Of a DNA stretch of 64,000 nucleotides, positions 21,570 to 30,330 are shown one piece after another; positions within the stretch are counted from its first letter, which is position 1; each line of letters begins with the position of its first letter. Source of the DNA: Shinella zoogloeoides (GTDB lineage: Bacteria; Pseudomonadota; Alphaproteobacteria; Rhizobiales; Rhizobiaceae); the NCBI RefSeq assembly GCF_033705735.1, contig NZ_CP131130.1:1429001-1493000 (forward strand), given 5' to 3'. Made by a program: the position numbers and the translations under genes. The notes beneath the pieces were generated by a model that was not told where the DNA came from, made no database searches, and saw only the letters and a program-made list of their open reading frames with translations.

Positions 21570-21850
21570 CACGTGGACCCCGGCAGCGGAATTTCCGCTT
21601 TTGCCGAACCGCCCTTGTTTTCGACACATTGGCCTCCTATATCACGGTCAACGGCATTGCTGATGAGCGCTGGAACGTTTCTGCCGCTCGCAATCGCCGC
21701 CATCGCCTGATGCTTTTGACCACGGATGTACTGGCACGGGTGAACAGGTGATGATGAGGAAGGTCGGTGCGTTTTCGCCCCGGCCTTTTTTGTTGCCCGG
21801 AACAATCGGGCGGCCTGCCGGTTTCGCCTACGCACCAGAGGAGGCCGGCC

Positions 21851-22063
21851 ATGGAACGGACATCCACCGCAAAGCTTGCCGCTGAATATCTTCGCCTGGG
21901 CGGCGGGCGGCTCGCCAAGATCGACGACAATCTTCTCAGCACCCGCAAGTGGGAGCATGAAAGCCGGCTGGCCGAGGCGTTCTGGAACGATCACATCGCT
22001 CCCCTCGACGAGCAGAGCCGCAACGAGGTAATCTCGCACCTGCCGACGATAAACCAGGTGTAA
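21851..22063 (+). CDS. Small hypothetical protein, 70 aa
   Basis: A 70-residue, charged, probably cytoplasmic protein (MERTSTAKLAAEYLRLGGGR, then KWEHESRLAEAFWNDHIAPL). A GAGGAGG site lies a few bases before the ATG at 21851, which supports real translation. No recognised domain, signal or membrane segment. The 280 bp upstream, after the GGDEF gene, holds only very short frames and a GGCCGGGGC-like patch. Confidence 0.6.
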   Translation: MERTSTAKLAAEYLRLGGGRLAKIDDNLLSTRKWEHESRLAEAFWNDHIAPLDEQSRNEVISHLPTINQV

Positions 22064-22207
22064 CAGAAAAGTCGCTGGCGCTTAAGTTGCTGTTGGCGGC
22101 CCTTCGCGTGCCCACACTCCGCCACGATCTTGGCCATGAGATGACGGGCAACCGGGAACCAATGCACCGGATTCGCCATTATCGTGCCAGTTAGAAGGAG
22201 TGCACAG

Positions 22208-22732
22208 ATGAACAAGAAGCTTGCAACTGCCCTGGCGTTGACCCTTGCGCAGGTTTTCGCGACGACGGCCGGCGCGGCGGACATGGTCATTCGCGAGGAA
22301 GCCCCCGCCTATGTCGATCCCGGCGCACGCGACGGGGTGAAAATCGGCATGCTGACCTGCGATGTCGGCGGCGGCGTCGGTTATGTGCTGGGCTCCGCCA
22401 AGAGCGTCGATTGCGTGTTCAAGGCGACGAACGGCGAGCACGACACCTATAGCGGCGTCATCCGCAAGATGGGCGTGGACCTCGGCTTCACGACGCAAGG
22501 CCGCATCATCTGGGCCGTGTTCGCCCCGACCGCCGGCTATCACCAGGGCTCGCTCGGTGGCCTCTACCAGGGCGCCACGGCGGAAGCGACCGTCGGTGTC
22601 GGGATCGGCACCAATGTGCTCATCGGCGGCACTTCCGGCTCGATCCATCTGCAGACGATCAGCGTCAGCGGACAGATCGGCCTCAACCTCGCCGCGACCG
22701 GTACTTCCGTAACGCTGACGCCGCAAGGCTGA
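22208..22732 (+). CDS. DUF992 family exported protein
   Basis: A 174-residue protein with a Sec signal peptide (MNKKLATALALTLAQVFATT, cleavage near GAA). The mature part fits DUF992 (KIGMLTCDVGGGVGYVLGSA, then CVFKATNGEHDTYSGVIRK), a family of small periplasmic proteins common in alphaproteobacteria and of unknown role. Start at 22208 after AGAAGGAG. Terminator follows at once. Confidence 0.85.
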   Translation: MNKKLATALALTLAQVFATTAGAADMVIREEAPAYVDPGARDGVKIGMLTCDVGGGVGYVLGSAKSVDCVFKATNGEHDTYSGVIRKMGVDLGFTTQGRIIWAVFAPTAGYHQGSLGGLYQGATAEATVGVGIGTNVLIGGTSGSIHLQTISVSGQIGLNLAATGTSVTLTPQG

Positions 22733-22739
22733 CGCGAAC

Positions 22740-22763
22740 GACGGGCGGCTTCGGCCGCCCGTT
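22740..22763 (+). terminator. Terminator after the DUF992 gene
   Basis: GACGGGCGGC and GCCGCCCGTTTC form a hairpin with a TTCG-type tetraloop directly after the stop codon. The T-run is short. Confidence 0.65.
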
Positions 22764-22808
22764 TCGCATGGCGCGCAATCTGCTAGAATGCGCGTGGAGG
22801 ATTCTTCC

Positions 22809-23075
22809 ATGTTCCGTATCGCCCTGCCCCTTATGACCGCCCTTGCCCTCACCGCCTGCACCATGGCGGATGGCCCCGGCATCGAGCCCATTCCCGGAAG
22901 CATCACTTATGGCGGCCACCAGCCGCGCACGAAGCTGACGAAATCGCCCATCGGCAGCACGTTCGATCACCGGTTCTATGACGATCGTGGCCGGCAGGTG
23001 ATCGAAACCTACCGCATTCAGCCAGACCGGTCGCTTCTCCTGATTCGCCGCCGCATACGCTTCGACTATCTTTGA
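22809..23075 (+). CDS. Small putative lipoprotein, 88 aa
   Basis: An 88-residue protein starting MFRIALPLMTALALTACTMA, with a clear lipobox LTAC at residues 14-17, so it should be lipid-anchored. The mature 70-residue part has no family I recognise (PGSITYGGHQPRTKLTKSPI, then RFYDDRGRQVIETYRI). A GGAGG site lies before the ATG at 22809. It is followed 14 bp downstream by a small gene in the same direction. Confidence 0.72.
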   Translation: MFRIALPLMTALALTACTMADGPGIEPIPGSITYGGHQPRTKLTKSPIGSTFDHRFYDDRGRQVIETYRIQPDRSLLLIRRRIRFDYL

Positions 23076-23089
23076 CGCAGGAGACGATC

Positions 23090-23437
23090 ATGCTGGAAAG
23101 CACCGACATCGAACTTGAGGACGAGCGCCTGAAACAGCTCGACATCCTTGCGGAAGAGCGCGCAATGACGCCGCCCGAGCTGATGGCGCACTACGCCTCC
23201 GGCTCCTTCGGCTTCCACGAGGCGGTGCACACGGCTTCCATCGTGCTCGACCTCGTCGACGACCAGCTGCTTCAGCATCCGGCGATTGCCGGCAACAGCG
23301 AATGGTTCCGTCTCGCGGCACGCGCCAGCGAAGCGCTCTTCAATCTCTACCAGGCAATGGGAGCCGCACAGGTTGCCGGCCACACCGCCGACGAAGGCAA
23401 GCGGCCGGAAGACCTCAACGCCAGCAACGACGACTAA
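23090..23437 (+). CDS. Hypothetical protein, 115 aa
   Basis: A 115-residue, mostly helical, soluble protein (MLESTDIELEDERLKQLDIL, then HEAVHTASIVLDLVDDQLLQ). An AGGAGA site precedes the ATG at 23090. An in-frame TTG at 23072 overlaps the stop of the lipoprotein gene and is less likely. No domain recognised. A weak hairpin follows the stop. Confidence 0.65.
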   Translation: MLESTDIELEDERLKQLDILAEERAMTPPELMAHYASGSFGFHEAVHTASIVLDLVDDQLLQHPAIAGNSEWFRLAARASEALFNLYQAMGAAQVAGHTADEGKRPEDLNASNDD

Positions 23438-23442
23438 GCCGG

Positions 23443-23468
23443 TTCCGCCCTGCGCCTGCGGGGCGGAA
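23443..23468 (+). terminator. Hairpin after the 115-aa gene
   Basis: TTCCGCCC pairs with GGGCGGAA around a 10-base loop, 5 bp after the stop. There is no T-run, so termination is only possible. It may also serve the convergent GntR gene. Confidence 0.4.
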
Positions 23469-23546
23469 ATCCACCTGTCCTCTTACATTATCAAACGAAA
23501 GGCGCGTTGCTCCACGCAATGCTGCCGATCAGGACTCCGATCGCTG

Positions 23547-24302
23547 CTATCCGTCTACCTGCTGCCCCTCGCGCAGGGCCTGAACGACACGTTCGCGGCC
23601 GACGCGGATGACATTCTCCATCGCCCGGCGCGCGCCCTCCTCGTCCCGCCGGTCGATCTCCTCGACGATGCGGATATGCGTTGCCGCCACATCCCCCCTC
23701 TTGCCGCGGTCGGCGGCGGGGGAGCTGAGCTTGAAGGCACCGACGAGCGCCGCCTCGATCAGGCTGCCCACGGTGCGCAGGAACGGGTTGCGCGAGGCTT
23801 CCAGAACCGAGAGGTGGAATTTCAGGTCCGCCATGGCGAGCGTCTCGGCAGTATGCTCCGAATCGCCCATGGCGACGGCCAGCCGCATCATCTGGCTGAT
23901 GTCGGCTTCCGTGGCATGGCGGGCGGCAAGCGCGGCGGCATGCGGCTCGAAGGCGAGGCGCACTTCCGAAAGGTGCAGCAGGAAGTCCTCGTTGATGCCG
24001 ACGGCAAAGTACCAGGTGAGGATATCGCTGTCGAAAAGGTTCCATTGCGTGTTCGGCGTCACGCGCGTGCCGATGCGCGCACGCGGTACGATGAGGCCCT
24101 TGGCGGCCAGCGTCTTCATCGCCTCGCGCAGCACCGTGCGCGAAACCTTGAAGCGGGCGGCAAGCTCGGCATCGCCCGGCAACGTCGCCCCGACGGGGTA
24201 TTCGCCCGCGATGATGGCCCGGCCCAGCTCGTTGACCACCTGCGCATGACTGGTGCGCGTGTTCATCCCGCTGATGACCGTTTCAAGCAAACCCTTGCGC
24301 AA
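23547..24302 (-). CDS. GntR family regulator, FadR/DgoR-like (FCD domain)
   Basis: A DNA-binding regulator of 251 residues with an N-terminal winged helix (VVNELGRAIIAGEYPVGATL, then ARFKVSRTVLREAMKTLAAK) and a helical FCD effector domain (HLSEVRLAFEPHAAALAARH, and DLKFHLSVLEASRNPFL with the metal-binding Asp/His). The N-terminal half looks most like sugar-acid regulators of the DgoR type; ligand and targets are not shown. The start is uncertain: TTG at 24302 sits close behind GGAGGAGGGGAAGG, while ATG at 24266 (MNTRTSHAQ) is the conservative choice. It lies downstream of the BMP transporter operon on the same strand, separated by a terminator and a repeat. Confidence 0.85.
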   Translation of the reverse strand: MRKGLLETVISGMNTRTSHAQVVNELGRAIIAGEYPVGATLPGDAELAARFKVSRTVLREAMKTLAAKGLIVPRARIGTRVTPNTQWNLFDSDILTWYFAVGINEDFLLHLSEVRLAFEPHAAALAARHATEADISQMMRLAVAMGDSEHTAETLAMADLKFHLSVLEASRNPFLRTVGSLIEAALVGAFKLSSPAADRGKRGDVAATHIRIVEEIDRRDEEGARRAMENVIRVGRERVVQALREGQQVDG

Positions 24303-24362
24303 GAACCTTCCCCTCCTCCGTTCCGAAGAACCCCTTCTTCCGCGGAACCATCCGGCAGGTAT

Positions 24363-24428
24363 AGAGCAATTCCAGCAAAAGTGCGAAGCGGTTTTGCACG
24401 CGGAATTGCGCACAAACAAGGAGATAGG
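24363..24428. repeat. Short palindromic intergenic repeat, copy 1 (partial)
   Basis: The core GCAAAAGTGCGAAGCGGTTT (20 bp) is identical to the copy at 30226-30330, and the flanks are similar. GCAATTCC ... GGAATTGC are complementary arms, so the unit folds back on itself. The second half of the element seen in the other copy is missing here. It lies between the BMP operon terminator and the GntR gene. Confidence 0.75.
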
Positions 24429-24448
24429 ACTTTCGCGGGCGCAAACGG

Positions 24449-24475
24449 AAAAGGCGCCCGCAAGGGGCGCCTTTC
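24449..24475 (-). terminator. Terminator after the BMP transporter operon
   Basis: On the reverse strand AAAGGCGCCCC and GGGCGCCTTTT pair around TTGC, ending in a T-run about 20 bp after the stop of the binding-protein gene. Confidence 0.85.
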
Positions 24476-24496
24476 CTTTGGTCGGTGCGTTGCCGC

Positions 24497-25567
24497 TTAC
24501 TGCGGCAGCTTGTCGTCGACGCCGGCGACGTAGAAGTTCATACCGAGCAGCGTGCCGTCGTCCGAAACCTGGCCGGCGGCCAGCCAGTCGGAGCCGTCCT
24601 GCTTCTTGACCGGACCGGTGAAGGGGTGCAGCTCGCCGGAGCGGATCTTCGCTTCGACGTCTTCCGCGGCCTTCTTCACGTCGTCCGGCATGTTGGTATA
24701 GGGCGCCATGGTGAGGATGCCGTCCTTCAGGCCGTCCCAGATCTGCTCGGACTTCCAGGTGCCGTCGAGAACGGCCTTGGTGCGCTTGACGTAATAGGCG
24801 CCCCAGGTGTCGACGATGGCGGTGAGCTGGGTTTTCGGGCCGGCCGCGATCATGTCGGAGGCCTGGCCGAAGGCGTGGATGCCGCGCTCGGCGGCGACCT
24901 GCATCGGCGCGGTGGAGTCGGTGTGCTGCGTCAGGATGTCGACGCCCTGGTCGGCGAGCGCCTTGGCGGCATCGGCTTCCTTGCCCGGGTCGGCCCAGGT
25001 ATTGGCCCAGACGACCTTGACCTTGAAGTCCGGGTTGACGGACTGCGCGCCGAGCATGAAGGCGTTGATGCCCATCACGACTTCCGGAATCGGGAAGGAG
25101 GCGATGTAGCCAGCGACGCCCTTCTTGGACATCTTGGCGGCGATCACGCCCTGGATGTAGCGGCCTTCATAGAAGCGGGCATTGTAGGTGCCGACGTTTT
25201 CCGCGCTCTTGAAGCCGGTCGCGTGCTCGAACTTCACGTCCGGGAACTTCTGCGCAACCTTGATCGTCGCATCCATGAAGCCGAAGGACGTGGTGAAGAC
25301 GAGCGCGCAGCCCGAGCGCGCCATGCGCTCGACGGCGCGTTCGGCATCCGGGCCTTCCGGCACGTTTTCGAGGAAGGCGGTCTCGATCTTGTCGCCCATC
25401 TCCTTCTCGAGTTCCTGGCGGCCGCGGTCGTGGCCTTCCGAATAGCCGCCGTCCGTCTTGGAGCCGACATAGATGAAGCAGATCTTCGTCTTGTCCTGGG
25501 CGCTGGCGGCGACGGCGAAGCCGAGAACGGCGGCCGACGTTGCGAGAGCGAGAATGATTTTCTTCAT
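24497..25567 (-). CDS. BMP family ABC transporter substrate-binding protein
   Basis: A 356-residue periplasmic binding protein with signal peptide (MKKIILALATSAAVLGFAVA). It has the BMP/Med fold motifs (KICFIYVGSKTDGGYSEGHD, GVAGYIASFPIPEVVMGINA, GVDILTQHTDSTAPMQVAAE). No lipobox, so it is free in the periplasm. BMP proteins bind nucleosides or purine-related compounds, so a nucleoside is the likeliest ligand. It is the last gene of the operon and is often the most expressed. A terminator follows. Confidence 0.93.
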   Translation of the reverse strand: MKKIILALATSAAVLGFAVAASAQDKTKICFIYVGSKTDGGYSEGHDRGRQELEKEMGDKIETAFLENVPEGPDAERAVERMARSGCALVFTTSFGFMDATIKVAQKFPDVKFEHATGFKSAENVGTYNARFYEGRYIQGVIAAKMSKKGVAGYIASFPIPEVVMGINAFMLGAQSVNPDFKVKVVWANTWADPGKEADAAKALADQGVDILTQHTDSTAPMQVAAERGIHAFGQASDMIAAGPKTQLTAIVDTWGAYYVKRTKAVLDGTWKSEQIWDGLKDGILTMAPYTNMPDDVKKAAEDVEAKIRSGELHPFTGPVKKQDGSDWLAAGQVSDDGTLLGMNFYVAGVDDKLPQ

Positions 25568-25615
25568 TTTATCCTCTGAGGGTTGGAGTGGTTGTTTCCC
25601 GTCTTCTTGTTCTCG

Positions 25616-26536
25616 TCACCGATCCGGCACGAACGGCTTGCCGAGCGAGGCAGGCGTGTTGATCAGCGTCATGCGCCGGTTGTGCGATATCAGGATTAGT
25701 ACGATAACAGTGGCGGCATAGGGAAGAGCCGACAGGAACTGCGACGGAATGCCGATGCCGAAGGCCTGCGCATGCAACTGGCTGATCGACACCGCGCCGA
25801 AGAGATAGCCGCCGAGCAGCACCCGCCAGGGCCTCCACGAGGCGAAGACGACGAGCGCCAGCGCGATCCAGCCGCGCCCGGCCGACATGTTCTCCACCCA
25901 TTGCGGCGTATAGACCAGCGAGAGCTGCGCGCCGGCAAGGCCCGCGCAGGCGCCGCCGAACATCACGGCGAGATAGCGCGTGCGGATGACATGGATGCCG
26001 AGCGCATGGGCGGAGGCATGGTTGTCGCCGATCGCCCGGACCTTCAGGCCCGCGCGGCTCTTGAACAGGAACCAGTTGACGCCGATGACGATGGCGATCG
26101 ACAGGTAGAAGATGATGTCCTGCTTGAAGAGCAGCGGGCCGATGAAGGGAATGTCGGCGAGCAGCGGGATCGCGATCGGCTCGAGCTTGGCGCCCGACAT
26201 GCCGACATAGGGCTCGCCGATCTGGCCGGAAACGCCGAGGCCCAGGATGGTGAGCGCAAGACCGGTCGCCACCTGGTTGGCGACGAGCGTCAGCGTCAGG
26301 AAGCCGAAGAGCAGCGAGAACAGCGCGCCGCCGGCAATGCCGGCGAGAATGCCGATATAGGGCGATCCGGTGACCTGCGTGGCGGCGAAGGCGATGGCCG
26401 CCCCCATCACCATCATGCCCTCGACGCCGAGATTGAGCACGCCGGTGCGCTCCGTGACGAGCTCGCCGATGGAGGCGAGCACGAGCGGCGTCGCCGCGGT
26501 GATCACGGTCAGGAGAATGGCCTCGATCATGCCCAT
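25616..26536 (-). CDS. ABC transporter permease (BMP system, second)
   Basis: A 306-residue inner-membrane permease with about eight to nine helices and the family segment LVLASIGELVTERTGVLNLG near the N-terminus and RAIGDNHASAHALGIHVIRT in the cytoplasmic coupling region. It pairs with the permease encoded just upstream to form the membrane channel of a BMP-type importer. Its ATG overlaps the previous gene's stop by 1 bp (TGATG), so translation is coupled. Confidence 0.93.
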   Translation of the reverse strand: MGMIEAILLTVITAATPLVLASIGELVTERTGVLNLGVEGMMVMGAAIAFAATQVTGSPYIGILAGIAGGALFSLLFGFLTLTLVANQVATGLALTILGLGVSGQIGEPYVGMSGAKLEPIAIPLLADIPFIGPLLFKQDIIFYLSIAIVIGVNWFLFKSRAGLKVRAIGDNHASAHALGIHVIRTRYLAVMFGGACAGLAGAQLSLVYTPQWVENMSAGRGWIALALVVFASWRPWRVLLGGYLFGAVSISQLHAQAFGIGIPSQFLSALPYAATVIVLILISHNRRMTLINTPASLGKPFVPDR

Positions 26537-27627
26537 CAGAGCGCTCCCTCGTTTCCACGGGTAAGGCGGGAGAAGACCAGCCGGATCTTGTACTGGATGA
26601 GCGTATCGCAGGAGAGCACGAAGAAGAGCAGCAGCCCCTGGAAGACGCGCGTGACCTTGTCGGAGACGGTAAGCGTCAGTTGCACCGCCTCGCCGCCGAC
26701 ATAGGTGAGCGCCAGGAACAGGCCCGCCGCGATGATGCCGAGCGGATTGAGGCGTCCGAGGAAGGCGACGATGATCGCCGTGAAGCCATAGCCGGGCGAG
26801 ATGATCGGCTGCAGTTTGCCGATGGTGCCGCTGACCTCGGAAATGCCGGCAAGGCCGGCAAGCGCGCCGGACAGCAGCATGGAGAACCAGATCATGCGCT
26901 TTGACGAGAAGCCGGCAAAGCGCCCTGCCCGCTCCGACTGGCCGAGCACGGTGATCTCGAAGCCCTTCAGCGTGTAGCGCATCATGACCCAGAGCGCGAC
27001 AGCCGCGATGACGGCAAAGGCGAAACCGAGATTGGCCCTACCGGAGGAAACGAGCTCGGGAAGGATCGCCTCCGGCGCGAAATCGCGCGTCACCGGGAAG
27101 TTGTAGGCATCGGGACTGCGCCAGGGGCCACGCACGAGCCAGTCGAGGAAGAGCTGGGCGATATAGACCAGCATCAGGCTCGTCAGGATCTCGTTGGTGT
27201 TCATATGTGCCTTGAGGAAGGCGGGCACGCCGGCATAGAGCGCGCCGCCGACCATGCCGAAGATCAGCATCAGCGGCAGGACGAGCGAGGAATGCCAGTC
27301 GTGGAAGACGACCGGCACGATGGAGCCCGCAATCGCCCCGGCGATGAACTGCCCCTCGGCGCCGATGTTCCAGTTGTTCGAGCGGTAGCAGACGGAAAGG
27401 CCGACGCCGATCAGGATCAGCGGCGCAGCCTTGATCGCGATCTCGTGCAGCGACCAGACGTCTAGCAGCGGCTCAATGAAGAAGCTGTAGAGCGCCGATC
27501 CCGGGCTCTTGCCGAGCAGCGCGAACATGATGCCGCCGGCAATGACCGTCAGGCCAAGCGCCAGGAAGGGCGAGAGGATGGAATAGAATGTCGAGGGATT
27601 GGCGCGCTTTTCGAGTTCAATGCGCAT
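26536..27627 (-). CDS. ABC transporter permease (BMP system, first)
   Basis: A 363-residue permease with an N-terminal helix (PFLALGLTVIAGGIMFAL) and the nucleoside-importer signature NIGAEGQFIAGAIAGS, plus AHMNTNEILTSLMLVYIAQL and GYGFTAIIVAFLGRLNPLGI. Its start overlaps the end of the ATPase gene by 11 bp and its end the next permease by 1 bp. Together with them it forms a complete importer. Confidence 0.93.
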   Translation of the reverse strand: MRIELEKRANPSTFYSILSPFLALGLTVIAGGIMFALLGKSPGSALYSFFIEPLLDVWSLHEIAIKAAPLILIGVGLSVCYRSNNWNIGAEGQFIAGAIAGSIVPVVFHDWHSSLVLPLMLIFGMVGGALYAGVPAFLKAHMNTNEILTSLMLVYIAQLFLDWLVRGPWRSPDAYNFPVTRDFAPEAILPELVSSGRANLGFAFAVIAAVALWVMMRYTLKGFEITVLGQSERAGRFAGFSSKRMIWFSMLLSGALAGLAGISEVSGTIGKLQPIISPGYGFTAIIVAFLGRLNPLGIIAAGLFLALTYVGGEAVQLTLTVSDKVTRVFQGLLLFFVLSCDTLIQYKIRLVFSRLTRGNEGAL

Positions 27628-29185
27628 GAGCCGCCTCCTCGGTCTTGCCGTACATGCCGCCCATCAGGAGGCCGATCTTCTCGCGCGTCAACTCGCGGGT
27701 CGGATAGGCATCGGAAAGCCGCCCCTCGCTGATGACGGCGATCTCCGTCGCCACCTCGAAGATCTCATCGAGGTCCTGGCTGATCACCAGCACCGCCGAG
27801 CCCGATTTCGCAAGGTCCACGAGCGCCTGCCGGATACGGCTCGCCGCCCCCGCATCGACGCCCCAGGTCGGCTGGTTGACGATCAGCACGGCCGGCTGGC
27901 GGTCGAGCTCGCGGCCGACGATATATTTCTGCAGGTTGCCGCCGGAAAGCGAGCCGGCGGCCGGGTCCTCGCCGCTCTTGCGCACGTCCATCGTCTCGGA
28001 AATGCGCCGCGAGGCGATGTGCACGACGGCGCGGCGGATGATGCCGAGGATGCCGCCGGAAAGGAACGTTCGGCGATCCGACTGGTTGCGCGCCAGAACG
28101 AGGTTGTCGGAAAGCGGCAGGCCCGGCACGGCGGCATGGCCATGGCGCTCCTCAGGCACGAAGCCCGCGCCCATCAAGCGGCGGGCGGTGATGCCGAGAT
28201 TGCCGGCGGCCCTGCCGCGGACCGAGACGGCCGACGCATCGGCGACCGGATATTCGCCGGAGAGCGCATCGAAAAGCTCGCCCTGCCCGTTGCCGGCGAC
28301 GCCGGCGATGGCCAGCACCTCGCCGCCACGCACCTTGAGACAGACGTTCTTCAGCGCGACGGCGAAGGGCGTGCGCGCCGGAACGCTGAGATGCCTTGCC
28401 TCGAGCAGCACGTCGCCCTTGGTGTTCGTGCCTGCCGCACTGACGGAGGCGACATCGCTGCCGACCATCATGCGGGCGAGCGACGCGGGCGTCTCCTTGC
28501 GCGGGTCGCAGGCGCCGGTGACCTTGCCGTGGCGAAGAACGGTGGCGCGGTCGCAGATGCGCTGCACTTCCTCCAGCCGGTGGCTGATATAGAGAACCGA
28601 ACGGCCCTCGGCCTTCAGCTTGGCGAGCGTTTCGAACAGGCGGTCGGCCTCCTGCGGCGTCAGCACCGAGGTCGGCTCGTCGAGGATGATGAGTTCGGGG
28701 TTCTGCAGCAGCGCGCGCACGATCTCGATGCGCTGGCGCTCGCCGACGGAAAGGTCGGCGACATGAGCCTTCGGATCGAGCGGCAGGCCGTAGAGATGGG
28801 AAAGGCGCGAGGCTTCCTCGGCCACCTTCGAGAGCGAGATGCCGGGGCTCAGCGACAGCGCAATGTTCTCGGCGACCGTCAGCGCCTCGAACAGCGAGAA
28901 ATGCTGGAAGACCATGCCGATGCCGAGGCGGCGAGCCGCGCCGGGGCTTGGAATGCGAACGGATTCGCCCTTCCACAGAATCTCGCCGCTGGTCGGCGCC
29001 AGGACGCCGAACAGCATCTTGACCAGGGTGGACTTGCCGGCGCCGTTCTCGCCCAGAAGGGCATGGATCTCGCCGGGCTGGATATCGAGGTCGATGCCGT
29101 TACAGGCGGCAAACGAACCGAATAGCTTTGTCAGGCTGCGGACAGCCAGCAACGGACGGCCCCCAGACGCTCCAACGGCTGACAC
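27617..29185 (-). CDS. ABC transporter ATP-binding protein with two ATPase domains (BMP system)
   Basis: A 522-residue tandem ATPase that powers the importer. The first half is canonical: Walker A GENGAGKSTLVKML, signature LSVGERQRIEIVRAL, Walker B LIILDEPTS. The second half has a degenerate Walker A (AGVAGNGQGELFDAL lacks the lysine) but keeps the signature-like LSGGNLQKYIVG, as in other sugar and nucleoside importers of this class. First gene of the transporter operon. The quinone oxidoreductase gene lies 50 bp upstream on the same strand and could be co-transcribed. Confidence 0.93.
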   Translation of the reverse strand: MSAVGASGGRPLLAVRSLTKLFGSFAACNGIDLDIQPGEIHALLGENGAGKSTLVKMLFGVLAPTSGEILWKGESVRIPSPGAARRLGIGMVFQHFSLFEALTVAENIALSLSPGISLSKVAEEASRLSHLYGLPLDPKAHVADLSVGERQRIEIVRALLQNPELIILDEPTSVLTPQEADRLFETLAKLKAEGRSVLYISHRLEEVQRICDRATVLRHGKVTGACDPRKETPASLARMMVGSDVASVSAAGTNTKGDVLLEARHLSVPARTPFAVALKNVCLKVRGGEVLAIAGVAGNGQGELFDALSGEYPVADASAVSVRGRAAGNLGITARRLMGAGFVPEERHGHAAVPGLPLSDNLVLARNQSDRRTFLSGGILGIIRRAVVHIASRRISETMDVRKSGEDPAAGSLSGGNLQKYIVGRELDRQPAVLIVNQPTWGVDAGAASRIRQALVDLAKSGSAVLVISQDLDEIFEVATEIAVISEGRLSDAYPTRELTREKIGLLMGGMYGKTEEAAHAH

Positions 29186-29235
29186 TATGCCCCTCTTTCC
29201 TGCAATCCCGTTCCCAGCGCCCCTTCGGGTCGTTT

Positions 29236-30207
29236 TCAGGGAATGAGCAATGTCGTTCCACTCGTTTTTCTTGATTCCAGATCCGTGTGGGCGCGTCCCG
29301 CGTCCGCCAGCGAATAAGTCTGATGAATATTGATACGCACTTTGTTGCTGCGCACAACATCAAAGAGCGAATTTGCACATGCATCGAGCGCCGCGCGTGT
29401 CGCGATGTAATGGAAGAGCGTCGGGCGGGTGGCGAAGAGCGAGCCCTTCTGGGCGAGAAGCCCCATATTGAACGCATCGACCGGGCCGGAGGAATTGCCG
29501 AAGCTGACGAAGAGGCCGCGCGGCTTGAGACAGTCCAGCGATTTGGGGAACGTGTCCTTGCCGACGGAATCGTAGACGACATCGACGCCGGCCCCATCGG
29601 TCAGCTCCCGCACGCGGGCGGCAAAATCCTCCCTGCCGTAGTCGATGACATGGTCGTAGCCGTGCGCGAGCGCAAGATCGATCTTCGCCTGCGAACCGGC
29701 CGTGCCGATCACCGTCGCGCCAAGCGCCTTTGCCCACTGGCCGGCGATGAGGCCGACGCCGCCCGCCGCCGCGTGAAACAGGATCACGCTGCCGGGCTTC
29801 ACAGGGTAAGTCTGGAGCAACAGATACTGCGCCGTCATGCCCTTCAGCATCATGGCGGCGGCAGTTTCCAGGGAAATGCCCTCCGGCACCTTCACCAGAT
29901 GCTTCGTCGCGACATTGCGCTCGGCCGCGTAGGCGCCGTCCGCCGAGGCATAGGCGACGCGGTCGCCGACGGCAAAATCCGACACACCTTCGCCGACTGC
30001 CGTCACCGTTCCCGCCCCTTCCTTGCCGGGGATGAACGGCAGGTCGGCCTTGTAGAGGCCGGTGCGGAAATAGACGTCGATGAAGTTGAGGCCGATGGCC
30101 GCCTGCCGGATCTGCACCTCGCCCGGCCCCGGCGGGCCGAGCGGCACGTCTTCGAGTTTCAGGACGTCCGGCCCGCCGAGACTGCGAACGACGATCGCCT
30201 TGGTCAT
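29236..30207 (-). CDS. Quinone oxidoreductase (zeta-crystallin-like, NADPH)
   Basis: A 323-residue member of the medium-chain dehydrogenase family without zinc ligands: an N-terminal GroES-like domain (LNFIDVYFRTGLYKADLPFI, PGKEGAGTVTAVGEGV) and a Rossmann domain with AAAGGVGLIAGQWAKALGA. It should reduce quinones with NADPH in the cytoplasm. Length and order of motifs match E. coli Qor. It may be the first gene of the BMP transporter transcript or an independent gene; a repeat element lies upstream. Confidence 0.92.
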   Translation of the reverse strand: MTKAIVVRSLGGPDVLKLEDVPLGPPGPGEVQIRQAAIGLNFIDVYFRTGLYKADLPFIPGKEGAGTVTAVGEGVSDFAVGDRVAYASADGAYAAERNVATKHLVKVPEGISLETAAAMMLKGMTAQYLLLQTYPVKPGSVILFHAAAGGVGLIAGQWAKALGATVIGTAGSQAKIDLALAHGYDHVIDYGREDFAARVRELTDGAGVDVVYDSVGKDTFPKSLDCLKPRGLFVSFGNSSGPVDAFNMGLLAQKGSLFATRPTLFHYIATRAALDACANSLFDVVRSNKVRINIHQTYSLADAGRAHTDLESRKTSGTTLLIP

Positions 30208-30225
30208 GTCATGCTCCTCCGGGTT

Positions 30226-30330
30226 CTAGAGCATTTCCAGCAAAAGTGCGAAGCGGTTTTGCGTCCGGAAATGCGACAAAACAATGAGTTAGAGCGTTTT
30301 CGTGATTCGGAGAAAAGCGAAATGCTCTAG
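30226..30330. repeat. 105-bp palindromic repeat element with 12-bp terminal inverted repeats
   Basis: The element begins CTAGAGCATTTC and ends GAAATGCTCTAG, perfect inverted ends. Inside are two hairpins: GCATTTCC/GGAAATGC enclosing GCAAAA/TTTTGC, and AGAGCGTTTTCG opposite CGAAATGCTCT. It shares its left half with the copy at 24363-24428. It fits the short mosaic palindromic repeats (RIME-like) spread through rhizobial genomes. Its right end includes the pcs stop codon. It could form a transcript hairpin after pcs. Confidence 0.82.
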
